Shown: in pieces, positions 46,001-53,481 of the stretch | How positions within the stretch are numbered: position 1 is the stretch's first letter | Layout: every line of letters begins with the position of its first letter | Source: Flavobacterium anhuiense | Lineage (GTDB): Bacteria > Bacteroidota > Bacteroidia > Flavobacteriales > Flavobacteriaceae | Assembly (NCBI RefSeq): GCF_004151235.1 | Contig: NZ_JUIV01000025.1 | Coordinates: 1 to 53,481 of the forward strand | Direction: 5' to 3' | DNA length: 53,481 bases | Made by a program: the position numbers and the translations under genes | Notes under the pieces: model-generated | Databases searched by the model: none | Seen by the model: only the letters and a program-made list of their open reading frames with translations | What the model was told of the DNA's origin: nothing

Positions 46001-49000
46001 GGCTAATTACAATTTTGTCTATCTTTTTCTTCTGGCCATCAATTTCCTCAGTATATAAGGTAATCGCTTTTGCAAATTCTGCTTTCGTATAAGTTTGTTC
46101 TATAGAAAATTCGTCTATCTCAGTTTTTCTAAAGTTTGCTGGCGCGTATGATACTAATTTATCTCCATCATTAAAAAAGGCAGTATAAGCTGTAATTTTT
46201 ACTTCTTTAGCCTGAGTTGTAAGCCTTAATTCTGGATCAATAGCAGATTCAGGAAAAATAATTTCTAACTCGTTTTCATTTCTAAAAGACAATGATCGAT
46301 TATATCCAAAAGGATTTTCATCAGTTGTAATACTCATGAAATCGCCACCTTCAAGCGTGTATTGATCTTCAATCACAGAAAGTTCTCCAATAAGTTTGAA
46401 AAACAAACCATTGATTTTATCAGCTTCGTACTGCATTGGCACATAGTAACGCTTTCCAATTTGTTTGTTAAGGAAATCCATATGCTGTTTTTCGATTTGT
46501 GTTGAAGCACAAAATAGTTTTGTAGACGTAATTCCTAATTGTTCAGGAACATGCCATCCTGGTTCGGCTGCACTTAAAAACGAAAACGGATTTGTTGCTA
46601 ATACTCTAATAGAATCATATTGGTCAATTGCTTTTTGCCAATGTGCCCAAGGTAATCCCTTTAATTCATTGGTTCTTTCAGTATCTTGTACAACTGCTTC
46701 AAAAGGATTATAATCTACCCATTCAGAGCCATTCCAAGATTTCAAATTGATCGATTTGATTCCGTATTCATGCTTAACTTGACGTATTGGTCTTCCGGCT
46801 TTAGATGTCGCTTCAGGAGGCATTAAATCAGTATAGTTTTTAGCTTCACCAGTATATCCTCCTACTTTTTTGTTTAATTCGGAGCTAGGAACCAATCCTT
46901 TTGCCATTTTAATGTCGATATAAGTATCTAAAGGAATTACCGAGGTAATAAACTCAGGTCTTGGAGTGCCATCTGGATAAAGCTTTTTGCTTTCATAATT
47001 TTTTTCGCCAGGCAATTTGAAATAATCCAAAGCAAATGCCTGATTGGTTAGCATATGCACTCCTTTGACATTTTCTAATGTTCTATCATCTTCTCCGTCT
47101 CCAACAGTTCCTTTAGGAAGTGGGCTGTATGGCGTACGATCAACTACTCGGTTAAGATCCCATTGCAGTTCAACGGTGAAATTTTTACGTACCCTCACAA
47201 AAGCAATCTTCACACGAACACTTAGTTCTAGTCTAGCATAAATCAAGAAAGGTTTAAATGATTCAACAGAAAATATCGTATCTAAAGCAATTTCAACATT
47301 AATAATCCAAAGCTTAATTTGGATTCCTCCACCAGCGCTAATGTAACCACCCATTTGAGGACGTTTGAATGAGATTTTTCCACCCATTTCCAAGTAGGCC
47401 CATAATTTAACTTTGGCTGGACCAAAACTCTGCTGTAATTTGAAATCTAATCTAGCTCCAGCTTCGATACCTTGAGCAGAAATCATAATAAAAGATTTTG
47501 CGGTAAATAAGGTTAAAACTTCTGCCGTAATAGGATCTTTTTTAGAACCGAGATTTACGTACCAAGGTTTCTGATTCTTGAAGAAGAATCCAGCTTCTAA
47601 CAGTGCATGAAGCTTAATGATCTGTCCGCTGTCTTTTGGAATACTAAAATCTGCACCAGCTGCTAGTTCTAATGAATCATCTCCAAAAGCAACCATAGCA
47701 AAAAATGGCGGATTGCTAGGGTCATCTTCAATCAGTCCTAATCGTGAGGAAATAACATTCAACCCTGCTTCAATATAAAATAGAGTAGGCAGAGACAATA
47801 AAAGCATGGCTCTTAAAGACAATACATGTCCGCCATCTGCAACTGTTCCAAAAGTGGCTCCAGCTCCAATAGAAAATGGAGTGTTGTATTGCATAGAATC
47901 TGGTGGGCCACTGAATTTTTTAATGTTAATACCAGGTTTTGGATGTTTATAATAATCATACCAAGAATTATCTTTTGTTAATCCTACAGCCTGTTTGGTG
48001 GCGACATATCTAAATCCTAATAAACCTCTAAAGGCATTAATGGCTAAAAATCCAAGCGGAATAGGAACGGGCAGTTCAATACTAGCATCAATTAAAAAGG
48101 CGGGGTATTTAGGCATAAAACGCATTCCTACACTTCCTGAAATTTTTGCTTTTGGCAGTTTCAAACCAACTTCACCAATAAATTCTTTAGATTTTCCTGG
48201 TTCAGGAAGCGAAATCATACCGTGGATAATTGCCATAGCCGAAGCTTCTGTTGCAGTTCCTGGAATGATTAAATCGACTTCAATAGTTTGGATTCTTAAA
48301 AAGGAATCTTTTTTAAGACCGTTTTCGGAGTTCTGATCAGTAGAGTAATAAAATTTAACCCCTTCACCACGAGCATCAACTCCAAGCGGATTGATACTGA
48401 TGGCACCATCAAATCCCCAGAAATTATATTTACGGCCATTAATTTGGGTTGAACCAAAGTTGATGTTCGTAACTGCCATTTGAACTGGACCTAAATTGAC
48501 CGAAAGACTGATAGGAATTGGAATAGATCCGCCCTCAACTTCAATATTTCCGTCGCTGTACACACGCAATTTTTCAACCTCAAATCCTTTCCCTTTTAAT
48601 AAACTTCCCATTAAAGTTCCTTCAGGAAAAGAAACATAACAAGAAGTTCCTAAATAGTAATCTTCATCTTGTTTACCAAGTTCAAAACTGTGGAAATCAA
48701 TATTAACAAGGTCAAATAGATTTGCTTTTGGTTTATTATCTTTTGGGAATGAAGCAGTAAGGTTAAAATCTCCATCATCATTTAAGTGACCTTCAAGATT
48801 GACTTTTAATGCATCTCCATTTTTTTCTGTAAGTTTTGGAATTTCTAAAGCACCTTTAATGTTAGAGCTAGTAACTTTATTTTGTTTGAAAGTAATATCA
48901 AATTTATTGAAGCCAACTTTGAATCCTTTTTTCTCAGAACCAATAGTTTTCCAAAGTGTATTATCGTAAAGTTCTGCTAGGAAATTTTGATAATCTTTTG

Positions 49001-50459
49001 CTTCGGTAAAAATATAAGTGGTCGAATCGTTAATAGTTGTTAACGATAATGGATAATCAAAAGCGTATGGTAAGCCTTTACTATTTAATTCTTGTAAAAA
49101 GACAAGTAAAGACGAGTAATCGGCAATTTCTTTTTTATTGGCCACACCATTTTCGTCCTTTTGGAACATGATGATGGGGTAATTAAAATTGAATTTATCG
49201 TTGAAATAACTAAAAGCACCATCTGTACTCGGTACTGTTTCCAGATAAATATTTCCAGAAAGTCCGCCTGTACCTATTAATAAATCTGATGCGCCAATTT
49301 GTAGTGTTGGAGCTGTACTTCCTGGCGTTTTAGGAATATCATTAAACCATTTTGAAGGAAAAGTTACTGAAACAGCACGAGCATAAACTCCAACGAAATC
49401 ATTTGGGCGTCCGTCAGCATCAGCTTCCGAAATATTGGTTTTTTTGCTTAAATCGACTTTTAAAGTATCTAACTGAAGAAGTAAACCTGTGTTGCCGATC
49501 ATGGCATAATTTGAAGGAGCAAGAGATCCTCCCATTTCTAATTGATAGCCAATACCTTCTTCGGTATCTGCATACAATTGTGCCTCAGCAAATACGAACA
49601 TCGATTTTTGAGTTCCATCACCATAATCAGTTCCATCGGAGTTGACAGGTTTTAAGATGTTTCTTGGAAACTCAATTCCAGCACTTAAAGCTAAGGTTGC
49701 TTTTGCTTTTGGAGTAATAATTCTTTTAATGTGAGCTTCGATTCCATCTGGAGCTACAATGTTGTAGAAATCTTGCAATTTTTGCTTGATTTCGTCTAAA
49801 GTAAAACCTTCTTTAGCGATATAAATTCCAAATAATAATAGCGGAATCGATTTTGTAATTATAGTACTATCGTTGATGAGGTCAATAATACCTCCAATGG
49901 ATTGTTCTACATTTGTTGGAAATTCCAGATTAGTATTTTGAAGCGTATTAATATCTTCTAAAAGCTGTTCGTATTTTGTTTTTCCTTCTTCGGCTTCCAC
50001 AAAAATATTCATCATATGAGCTACAACTTGTTCTTCGCTGATGCGGAAAACCTGAAGACCCACAGCATAAAAGTCCTCCATAGAAAAAGAGAAATTGCTG
50101 GAGCTGAATGTTTTTAAGAAAGCCAGAATTTCCCACTGATATTCTAATGTAATGGGAAATGATGATATAGAAGAATCATTGTCTTTTAGATCTGGATTAA
50201 GAACCAAACCTAGACCAAAAGGCAGAGGCAGAGCCAGTTTTTTGCTTGATACAATATCAAGACTATAAAAGGCAGAATCACCACGATACCCTTTTGAATA
50301 TTGTAAATTTTTGTAATGGATTTTATCAAAAATGGAATTCAAACCATCTTCGACAAACGATAAGAATTCTGGTAAATCGTCTACAGTAATTATCTCGGAC
50401 AATCTCGGATAATATCGCGCTGTAGGAATTGGAACCGCAGGAATTGGATTAGTTGGCAT
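43050..50459 (-). CDS. Giant protein of unknown function (2469 aa)
   Basis: I do not recognise this protein with certainty. The N-terminal 150 residues are helical or mixed. Residues about 250-1130 are a long series of beta strands with amphipathic patterns (LLIGTGGLSGNIYLETV, RFMPKYPAFLIDASIELPVPIPLGFLAI, LELAAGADFSIP, MGGYISAGGGIQIKLWI). That part is reminiscent of large beta-solenoid or barrel-like proteins; DUF6603 is one family worth testing. Residues about 1560-1950 have propeller-like repeats (VVTFHPKEDAKTTILLQVNSDGSIIRE). The C-terminus has a fibronectin-like stretch (TTLTNLKPSKLYTVLVNNY). No signal peptide is present, and the frame is open over 7.4 kb. It is probably co-expressed with the vWA gene 15 nt downstream. 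Confidence 0.7.
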   Translation of the reverse strand: MPTNPIPAVPIPTARYYPRLSEIITVDDLPEFLSFVEDGLNSIFDKIHYKNLQYSKGYRGDSAFYSLDIVSSKKLALPLPFGLGLVLNPDLKDNDSSISSFPITLEYQWEILAFLKTFSSSNFSFSMEDFYAVGLQVFRISEEQVVAHMMNIFVEAEEGKTKYEQLLEDINTLQNTNLEFPTNVEQSIGGIIDLINDSTIITKSIPLLLFGIYIAKEGFTLDEIKQKLQDFYNIVAPDGIEAHIKRIITPKAKATLALSAGIEFPRNILKPVNSDGTDYGDGTQKSMFVFAEAQLYADTEEGIGYQLEMGGSLAPSNYAMIGNTGLLLQLDTLKVDLSKKTNISEADADGRPNDFVGVYARAVSVTFPSKWFNDIPKTPGSTAPTLQIGASDLLIGTGGLSGNIYLETVPSTDGAFSYFNDKFNFNYPIIMFQKDENGVANKKEIADYSSLLVFLQELNSKGLPYAFDYPLSLTTINDSTTYIFTEAKDYQNFLAELYDNTLWKTIGSEKKGFKVGFNKFDITFKQNKVTSSNIKGALEIPKLTEKNGDALKVNLEGHLNDDGDFNLTASFPKDNKPKANLFDLVNIDFHSFELGKQDEDYYLGTSCYVSFPEGTLMGSLLKGKGFEVEKLRVYSDGNIEVEGGSIPIPISLSVNLGPVQMAVTNINFGSTQINGRKYNFWGFDGAISINPLGVDARGEGVKFYYSTDQNSENGLKKDSFLRIQTIEVDLIIPGTATEASAMAIIHGMISLPEPGKSKEFIGEVGLKLPKAKISGSVGMRFMPKYPAFLIDASIELPVPIPLGFLAINAFRGLLGFRYVATKQAVGLTKDNSWYDYYKHPKPGINIKKFSGPPDSMQYNTPFSIGAGATFGTVADGGHVLSLRAMLLLSLPTLFYIEAGLNVISSRLGLIEDDPSNPPFFAMVAFGDDSLELAAGADFSIPKDSGQIIKLHALLEAGFFFKNQKPWYVNLGSKKDPITAEVLTLFTAKSFIMISAQGIEAGARLDFKLQQSFGPAKVKLWAYLEMGGKISFKRPQMGGYISAGGGIQIKLWIINVEIALDTIFSVESFKPFLIYARLELSVRVKIAFVRVRKNFTVELQWDLNRVVDRTPYSPLPKGTVGDGEDDRTLENVKGVHMLTNQAFALDYFKLPGEKNYESKKLYPDGTPRPEFITSVIPLDTYIDIKMAKGLVPSSELNKKVGGYTGEAKNYTDLMPPEATSKAGRPIRQVKHEYGIKSINLKSWNGSEWVDYNPFEAVVQDTERTNELKGLPWAHWQKAIDQYDSIRVLATNPFSFLSAAEPGWHVPEQLGITSTKLFCASTQIEKQHMDFLNKQIGKRYYVPMQYEADKINGLFFKLIGELSVIEDQYTLEGGDFMSITTDENPFGYNRSLSFRNENELEIIFPESAIDPELRLTTQAKEVKITAYTAFFNDGDKLVSYAPANFRKTEIDEFSIEQTYTKAEFAKAITLYTEEIDGQKKKIDKIVISPVSANAKRIKEIRNEIAALFDDTYGELTGETEITLTDPIKIAKYASLMTELTNLKLDAGNENANTGGNPNALTFTHYYGYNGRTLYDFDQVIKFNDSYVVTFHPKEDAKTTILLQVNSDGSIIRERLINGIVTSLQVVNGNLLATQALNAEQCKGIGEATIDLDFIVGCSSPIAATAIVEMDEELNPILGTQYLNTYSLGFNKILLLANNDLLWINNTLSNETQISWIKGSDRTVIYRSKINGEAVKVLQHNDSEFSLITKDKKVIRLNVDNASKVISATDTKVISTTEVVEIIDAIIANNKILLSVKLSNGKFALAQIDGNTLSLVKNDTIFDSAVYLSNQTLNDHSVLAYNTHYLFVLNETLTQTRLIKRETNVEDASIIHIQNEPSVNEILMLSSKPKEKGVYFSLFSDAFDNCSLHPAEQVSVTASTAALTVGSINYTVLGLISGLDFRRSIKTSKIITTDAIICSSLVNTEDPELNYTTYIQRVDWFSKEEYYHNKTILDIPAVAGQLQAMKNAVETTVQPIWRPNTTYCLDFTLTDTVDDNKKNPVEFKYYYGFKTLGPIGHFPVKDPETVDPQNPPAKNELTALSKSPLTSLRSYLDYNRSYPNADGSLLQSKPSFYGNEQCDISLFFTSTYTSHMFKNWAEYETERPEIEGKLNLFIKDPLTDLLIEYPIKPLEEGQEEIAYPQPIEKDNDLEWTDDNDPRIPLGVRMLNNFIEDPSKTRCTLVLGQPLKPKSLKYKTTLTNLKPSKLYTVLVNNYFDGAQIGISSESKNILVHQFGFQTSRYKDFKEQVQSYFVDEEKTKEALYDVNVNLDQERIDALHYLIAPKTDNSANALSDSMATKYQHLFDRATEGILKLSPLDPAQGTEVNRIIDTNTGATIALLVRNPEPFNIPKMPLEEIQDTISVLDGSENPISGYSVLHSKDYSQALIMHNSKTISGIENLKIRFKYRMWNNDGTGPLTNIIDTQILPLQNTNL

Positions 50460-50861
50460 ATTCTAATTTTGTTTTTGACTTTAATTTTGTTCGTATTCTG
50501 AATGATTAAATTGGAGTAAGATCGAACCAATCTTTGCGATGTAAATGCATAGTTTTTTAGGATTTTTCTAAGCAGTTTTTAGCAATTTATCTGCTTAATG
50601 ATTTTTTCAAAAGACTAAAGTTTTTAAGAGTTTCAGAACCTGTTTTTTTCTTTTGACAGTGTAAAGATGAGCCTAAAAATGGAGCTTAAAAAAGAGCTGC
50701 TTAGCGGTTTAACATGGATGTTCTGAGGCTTTACAGGGTTGTAAAGAGAGTGGATAAGATTAGGGTAAAAAGTAATAAATTTAGAGTTCTGTAAAAAGAT
50801 GGTGGTGTCTCATTTCTATTTTTGAATGAGACAGCCACATCATTTATAGTTACCTATTTAA
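50460..50861. other. Intergenic region upstream of the giant genes
   Basis: This 402-bp gap holds the terminator of the 432-aa gene at its right end and must contain the promoter of the giant-protein operon. I found no clear TAnnTTTG box on the minus strand and no credible gene. Confidence 0.5.
50798..50841 (-). terminator. Terminator after the 432-aa tail-fibre-like gene
   Basis: An imperfect 17-bp stem (50798-50814 with 50825-50841; perfect for the inner nine pairs GTCTCATT region) is followed on the minus strand by CTTTTTAC. It lies 20 nt past the stop of the 432-aa gene. Confidence 0.7.
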
Positions 50862-52160
50862 TTATATTTTTAAAAAAAGTGAAGAATAGTTTGTGAAAAT
50901 TGGTCTTGCATAAACATTTTTAGAGTTCTGATTTGTAGAGTCATCGAATAAAACACTTACTCTGTATTCTAATGAAATTGAGGCATCTGAAAATTTCAAA
51001 TCTGTATAATTTCCAACATAATCAATTGTTTGTAAAAAATATTTCTTGTAATTCTCTAAGATTTTATTACCAAAAGTATCGTAAGTTGTTTCTGAAAACA
51101 TTAAGACAGAGCCAAGAAGATCACCGCTTTGGCTTAAATTTGTTTGTATTGGGATTTCATAATTTCTAATACTATTTTCTGTCGTTACGTCCGTTCTTTC
51201 AACAGAATATAATTTAATGTATTGACTTCCTGAAAACTTGCAATTATTACCTTTTAAATAAACTTCAAATAAAACAGATTTAGGAGCAATTAATGAGGGT
51301 GAATAATTTCCATTTTTAATCAAATAGTTATCAAATGTTTTAAATAAATAATTTCCTTGATTAGAAGAGCCTAAAGCACCCGAAGCAATAGATGATATCG
51401 ATGATGCTGATGTATTTACATAAGTTCCTGATACAGATGCAGAACTTGTGTATGTTGATCTCCAAGTCGTTGTTAAAAAATTTCCAGAATCACGACTGTC
51501 AAATATTCTATATCGGGCATTGTTTATAACATGATAAAGTTCTCCTGTAAGATCTCGTTCTATTGCACCCTTTTGAGGAGATGAAGTTAGCACACCGTTA
51601 GGAATAACAAGAGCAGGAATTGTGGAAGTCCCAATAGGTAATGTAAGACGATTTTTTAAGGAAATTCCAGTAACATCGATTGAAATAGAATCATCGGCTA
51701 CTCCTTCAACACCTATTTGAAGCGTTTTTCCTTGATTTCCTCTTATACAAAATTTGTATGTATCCGTCATAAGATAGCCTGAGTTTCCTATTTTCAAAAT
51801 ATTATTAAAAGTCCAATTACCGACAATGATTTCACTTTTTCTCTTCATCCATTCCCACCAATTAAACAATTTCAAGCGACTAACTACTTTTTTATCTTCA
51901 GGAACTGCTGCACTAATTTGAGTTTCCGTATCAGAAGCTAGGTCTACGGGTTTAAGATCAATCATGTCTTTCAATACTTTCCCTTGTCTGGCATCTAAGG
52001 TTTTACCTTCGGTGATGCAGTCAAGGGCATTGTAACTTTCGGCTTGAAGATTGTTTGCATCGGTAAACTCTAATTCACCATTCTGATTCGTTTTTAAAAT
52101 TTTGTTTGGCTGATTTTTTTCTAAGTCCGCCACTCTGATTCTGTTGTGATTTGTACTCAT
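50862..52160 (-). CDS. Tail-fibre-like protein with shared N-terminal tag
   Basis: This 432-aa protein starts MSTNHNRIRVADLEKNQPNK and has KTLDARQGKVLKDMID at about 53-68, the phage fibre motif also present in the 574-aa protein. A middle part (about 105-215) is typical of Bacteroidetes phage fibres: GIEVGVADD-like beta strands, LTLPIGTSTIPALVIPNG, LTSSPQKGAIERDLTGELYHV. The C-terminal domain (about 225-432) is beta-rich and differs from the other tagged proteins, as expected for exchangeable receptor-binding tips. There is no signal peptide. It is flanked by terminators, so it is a single-gene unit. Confidence 0.8.
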   Translation of the reverse strand: MSTNHNRIRVADLEKNQPNKILKTNQNGELEFTDANNLQAESYNALDCITEGKTLDARQGKVLKDMIDLKPVDLASDTETQISAAVPEDKKVVSRLKLFNWWEWMKRKSEIIVGNWTFNNILKIGNSGYLMTDTYKFCIRGNQGKTLQIGVEGVADDSISIDVTGISLKNRLTLPIGTSTIPALVIPNGVLTSSPQKGAIERDLTGELYHVINNARYRIFDSRDSGNFLTTTWRSTYTSSASVSGTYVNTSASSISSIASGALGSSNQGNYLFKTFDNYLIKNGNYSPSLIAPKSVLFEVYLKGNNCKFSGSQYIKLYSVERTDVTTENSIRNYEIPIQTNLSQSGDLLGSVLMFSETTYDTFGNKILENYKKYFLQTIDYVGNYTDLKFSDASISLEYRVSVLFDDSTNQNSKNVYARPIFTNYSSLFLKI

Positions 52161-52487
52161 TTTTAATTAATTTTTTACGGGTTTAAATAATTTATAGGCT
52201 TTTAATCGGGCTTATAGGGGATTACCGTAATTCATTCAGATATATAAGACACTTACAAAAAGTTGTTGATTTTGGATGATTGCAAGTAATCTGAATGTTT
52301 AAAAATTGTGTTAGTGGCGTCACAATAGGGTTTTTATTTTACAGAGCTGTAAAACAAAGAAATAAGGTTTGTATTGGTTTAGATATAGCCAATAGCAGAG
52401 TAGGGAAACTTATAATTTTAAGTTTCCTGAGTTTTTTAAAATGTAATTTTTTGGAATTTAAGAGATTTGATTTCTCTTTTGATTTTA

Positions 52488-52524
52488 AAAACAACTCAAA
52501 GATTTTTTGTCTTTGAGTTGTTTT
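52488..52524 (-). terminator. Bidirectional terminator after the 215-aa gene
   Basis: A perfect 14-bp stem AAAACAACTCAAAG/CTTTGAGTTGTTTT (52488-52501 with 52511-52524) has T-rich sequence on both sides. It probably ends the transcript of the 215-aa gene. Confidence 0.8.
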
Positions 52525-52565
52525 ATTTTTTTGTATATCTATTTTAGGACAAGACAACTTTGCGT

Positions 52566-52620
52566 TCACGAGCGGGACGCTCGCGCCAGCGGGAGATCGG
52601 GCTAGGTGTGATAAACCTAG
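52566..52620 (-). repeat. REP-like palindrome, copy 1 of an inverted pair
   Basis: The core CGAGCG/CGCTCG hairpin (52569-52574 with 52578-52583, loop GGA) is followed by CGCCAGCGGG and a second hairpin CTAGGT/ACCTAG (52602-52607 with 52615-52620). The core unit is nearly identical, in reverse orientation, to 53351-53380. Its GC content contrasts sharply with the surroundings. Confidence 0.75.
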
Positions 52621-52655
52621 TGATTGTTTTCTTCTTATCTATTAAAGTTTATAAA

Positions 52656-53303
52656 TTATGCAATTATTGTAGTTGGCAAAATAGGCTCAAAACTATGGAA
52701 ATAGGTATTGCCTAACCAATCGAAATGAATAGAATTAGTTGAAGATAAAAATTCATTTACACTTTGGTAATCATCATCATATATATAAATATCACTTACA
52801 TCATTGTTTTCATTATATGATACACTCAAAAAATGAGATTCATATTCATTCCTTTTATAAAAATTCAGATCTCCATAAAAAAACTTTCTTCTATTTTTCA
52901 ATTGATTTGTTTCTAGATCAATTGTACATGAAGCAATCAATAATTTTTCATTGTTAAAAACCTGTCGTCCTTTAACATCAAGTTCTCCATTTTTGTAAAA
53001 AAGATATTCCCAATAAACATCACCATAATTGTTTGTTTGTTTATTGTAGCAAAATGTCCAATAAGGAGCTGTAGTTGAGTGTTGATTTATTATTAGTTGT
53101 AAATCTTCATCTGGTGATAAATAATATTCTCCTCCTTTTAAAACAACGCTTTTATTTGACCTTCCTTGGGGACCATACTTTTCAATTAATTTTAGTTCAT
53201 TACCATTAATGAAAAATTCTTTATTGTAGAATTGTAAAAAAGAAACTTGTTGATCTGTAATATAATTGCCACTATCATTTGTGTGTTTTATAACTGTACT
53301 CAT
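52656..53303 (-). CDS. Unknown 215-aa protein between two REP-like palindromes
   Basis: I do not recognise this protein. It has no signal peptide or transmembrane segment and is rich in aromatic and acidic residues (YWEYLFYKNGELDV, DIYIYDDDYQSVNEFL). It looks like a compact alpha/beta or beta-rich cytoplasmic protein, with a general resemblance to immunity-type proteins of contact-dependent or polymorphic toxin systems, but I see no defining motif. Inverted REP-like elements bracket it (52566-52620 and 53351-53380), and the RAYT gene follows on the same strand upstream. Whether it belongs to the tail-fibre cluster or is cargo of the repeats is open. Confidence 0.6.
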   Translation of the reverse strand: MSTVIKHTNDSGNYITDQQVSFLQFYNKEFFINGNELKLIEKYGPQGRSNKSVVLKGGEYYLSPDEDLQLIINQHSTTAPYWTFCYNKQTNNYGDVYWEYLFYKNGELDVKGRQVFNNEKLLIASCTIDLETNQLKNRRKFFYGDLNFYKRNEYESHFLSVSYNENNDVSDIYIYDDDYQSVNEFLSSTNSIHFDWLGNTYFHSFEPILPTTIIA

Positions 53304-53350
53304 AATTTTAGTATTTAAAATTTAAAAAAGGTTCTAAATCGTAAGCCCCC

Positions 53351-53380
53351 CCTGCTGGCGCGAGCGTCTCGCTCGTGCAC
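53351..53380 (+). repeat. REP-like palindrome, copy 2 of an inverted pair
   Basis: GGCGCGAGCG TCT CGCTCGTGC forms a hairpin (core 53361-53366 with 53370-53375, extended by a wobble and two pairs). Its reverse complement matches the unit at 52566-52592 at all but a few positions. It lies 10 nt from the RAYT stop codon, as REP elements typically do. Confidence 0.78.
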
Positions 53381-53389
53381 ACAGGAAAG

Positions 53390-53481
53390 TCAATTAATAT
53401 CAATTTCTAAAACAGTTTGATCGTTATCGCCATAATTTCTAGCAGAGCTGTATTTCCAATCTACAGGATTAGTTACAAAAC
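53390..53481 (-). CDS. REP-associated tyrosine transposase (RAYT), C-terminal end, partial
   Basis: The last bases of the window read on the minus strand as 29 codons plus stop, with NPVDWKYSSARNYGDNDQ near the start and LEIDIN at the end. This matches the C-terminus of Y1/IS200-like REP-associated transposases (family pattern NPV...YxYSSARxYxG...L-E-V/I). Such enzymes act on REP palindromes, and two REP-like palindromes are present right beside it. The catalytic HUH and tyrosine motifs lie outside the window, so intactness cannot be judged. Confidence 0.8.
   Translation of the reverse strand, partial: FVTNPVDWKYSSARNYGDNDQTVLEIDIN

Larger units (their letters stand above)
52161..52655. other. 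Intergenic region right of the 432-aa gene
   Basis: This 495-bp region contains the upstream sequence of the 432-aa gene, a terminator (52488-52524), and a REP-like palindrome with a side hairpin (52566-52620). Short open frames on both strands here have no family features or start context and I do not accept them as genes. Confidence 0.5.

Noticed and set aside
52295..52516. Plus-strand open frame of 73 codons
   Set aside because: It runs through the terminator hairpin, has no family features and no plausible start context.
30077..53303. Ordinary prophage
   Set aside because: No terminase, portal, capsid, integrase, lysis or replication genes are in the window, and the giant genes are atypical. 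A prophage extending beyond the right edge cannot be excluded.

Overview
The window looks like chromosomal DNA of a Flavobacterium-like Bacteroidota. The evidence is the low GC content, SusC/SusD and FecI/FecR-type genes, near absence of Shine-Dalgarno sequences, promoter-like TAnnTTTG boxes and AT-rich gaps carrying repeated palindromes. The first bases are the 3' end of a 5S rRNA followed by its terminator, so the window starts at the end of an rRNA operon.

Region 1 (about 0.3-4 kb) holds a NarL-type response regulator and a TPR-containing histidine kinase on the minus strand, then a secreted PepSY-like protein. Region 2 (about 4-19.2 kb, plus strand) is a glucuronoxylan/xylose utilisation locus: LacI regulator, GH67 alpha-glucuronidase, SDR oxidoreductase, mannonate dehydratase, GH10 xylanase, GPH-type symporter, GH43 enzyme, GntR/XylR regulator, xylulokinase, xylose isomerase and transaldolase. 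GH10 and GH67 would cut glucuronoxylan outside the cytoplasm, the symporter would import oligomers, and GH43, XylA, XylB and transaldolase would feed the pentose phosphate pathway, while SDR plus UxuA would process the uronic acid. Four copies of a LacI-type operator (ACAA-Y-CG-R-TTGT) sit around the GH67 and symporter/GH43 genes, two of them directly downstream of matching promoter-like boxes. The XylR start codon lies inside its own inverted/tandem repeat.

Region 3 (about 19.6-28.3 kb, plus strand) is an ECF sigma factor, FecR-type anti-sigma factor, SusC with an STN domain, SusD, and a fused phosphodiesterase-like/alkaline phosphatase. This suggests uptake of a phosphorylated or glycerophospho-type substrate rather than xylan. 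A methyltransferase (28.4-30 kb, minus strand) separates it from region 4.

Region 4 (30-53.3 kb, minus strand) is the unusual part. It is a 23-kb cluster of phage-tail-fibre-like proteins (shared N-terminal tag, gp53-like C-terminus, tail assembly chaperone-like protein, DUF5977, BspA/DUF285 repeats) together with two giant proteins, 2469 aa and 1945 aa, the latter with a von Willebrand A domain. No capsid, portal, terminase, sheath, tube or integrase gene is visible. It may be the fibre/adhesion part of a tail-like particle or an undescribed surface-binding system whose core lies beyond the right edge. The right end carries an inverted pair of REP-like palindromes around an unknown 215-aa gene, next to the C-terminus of a REP-associated tyrosine transposase (RAYT).
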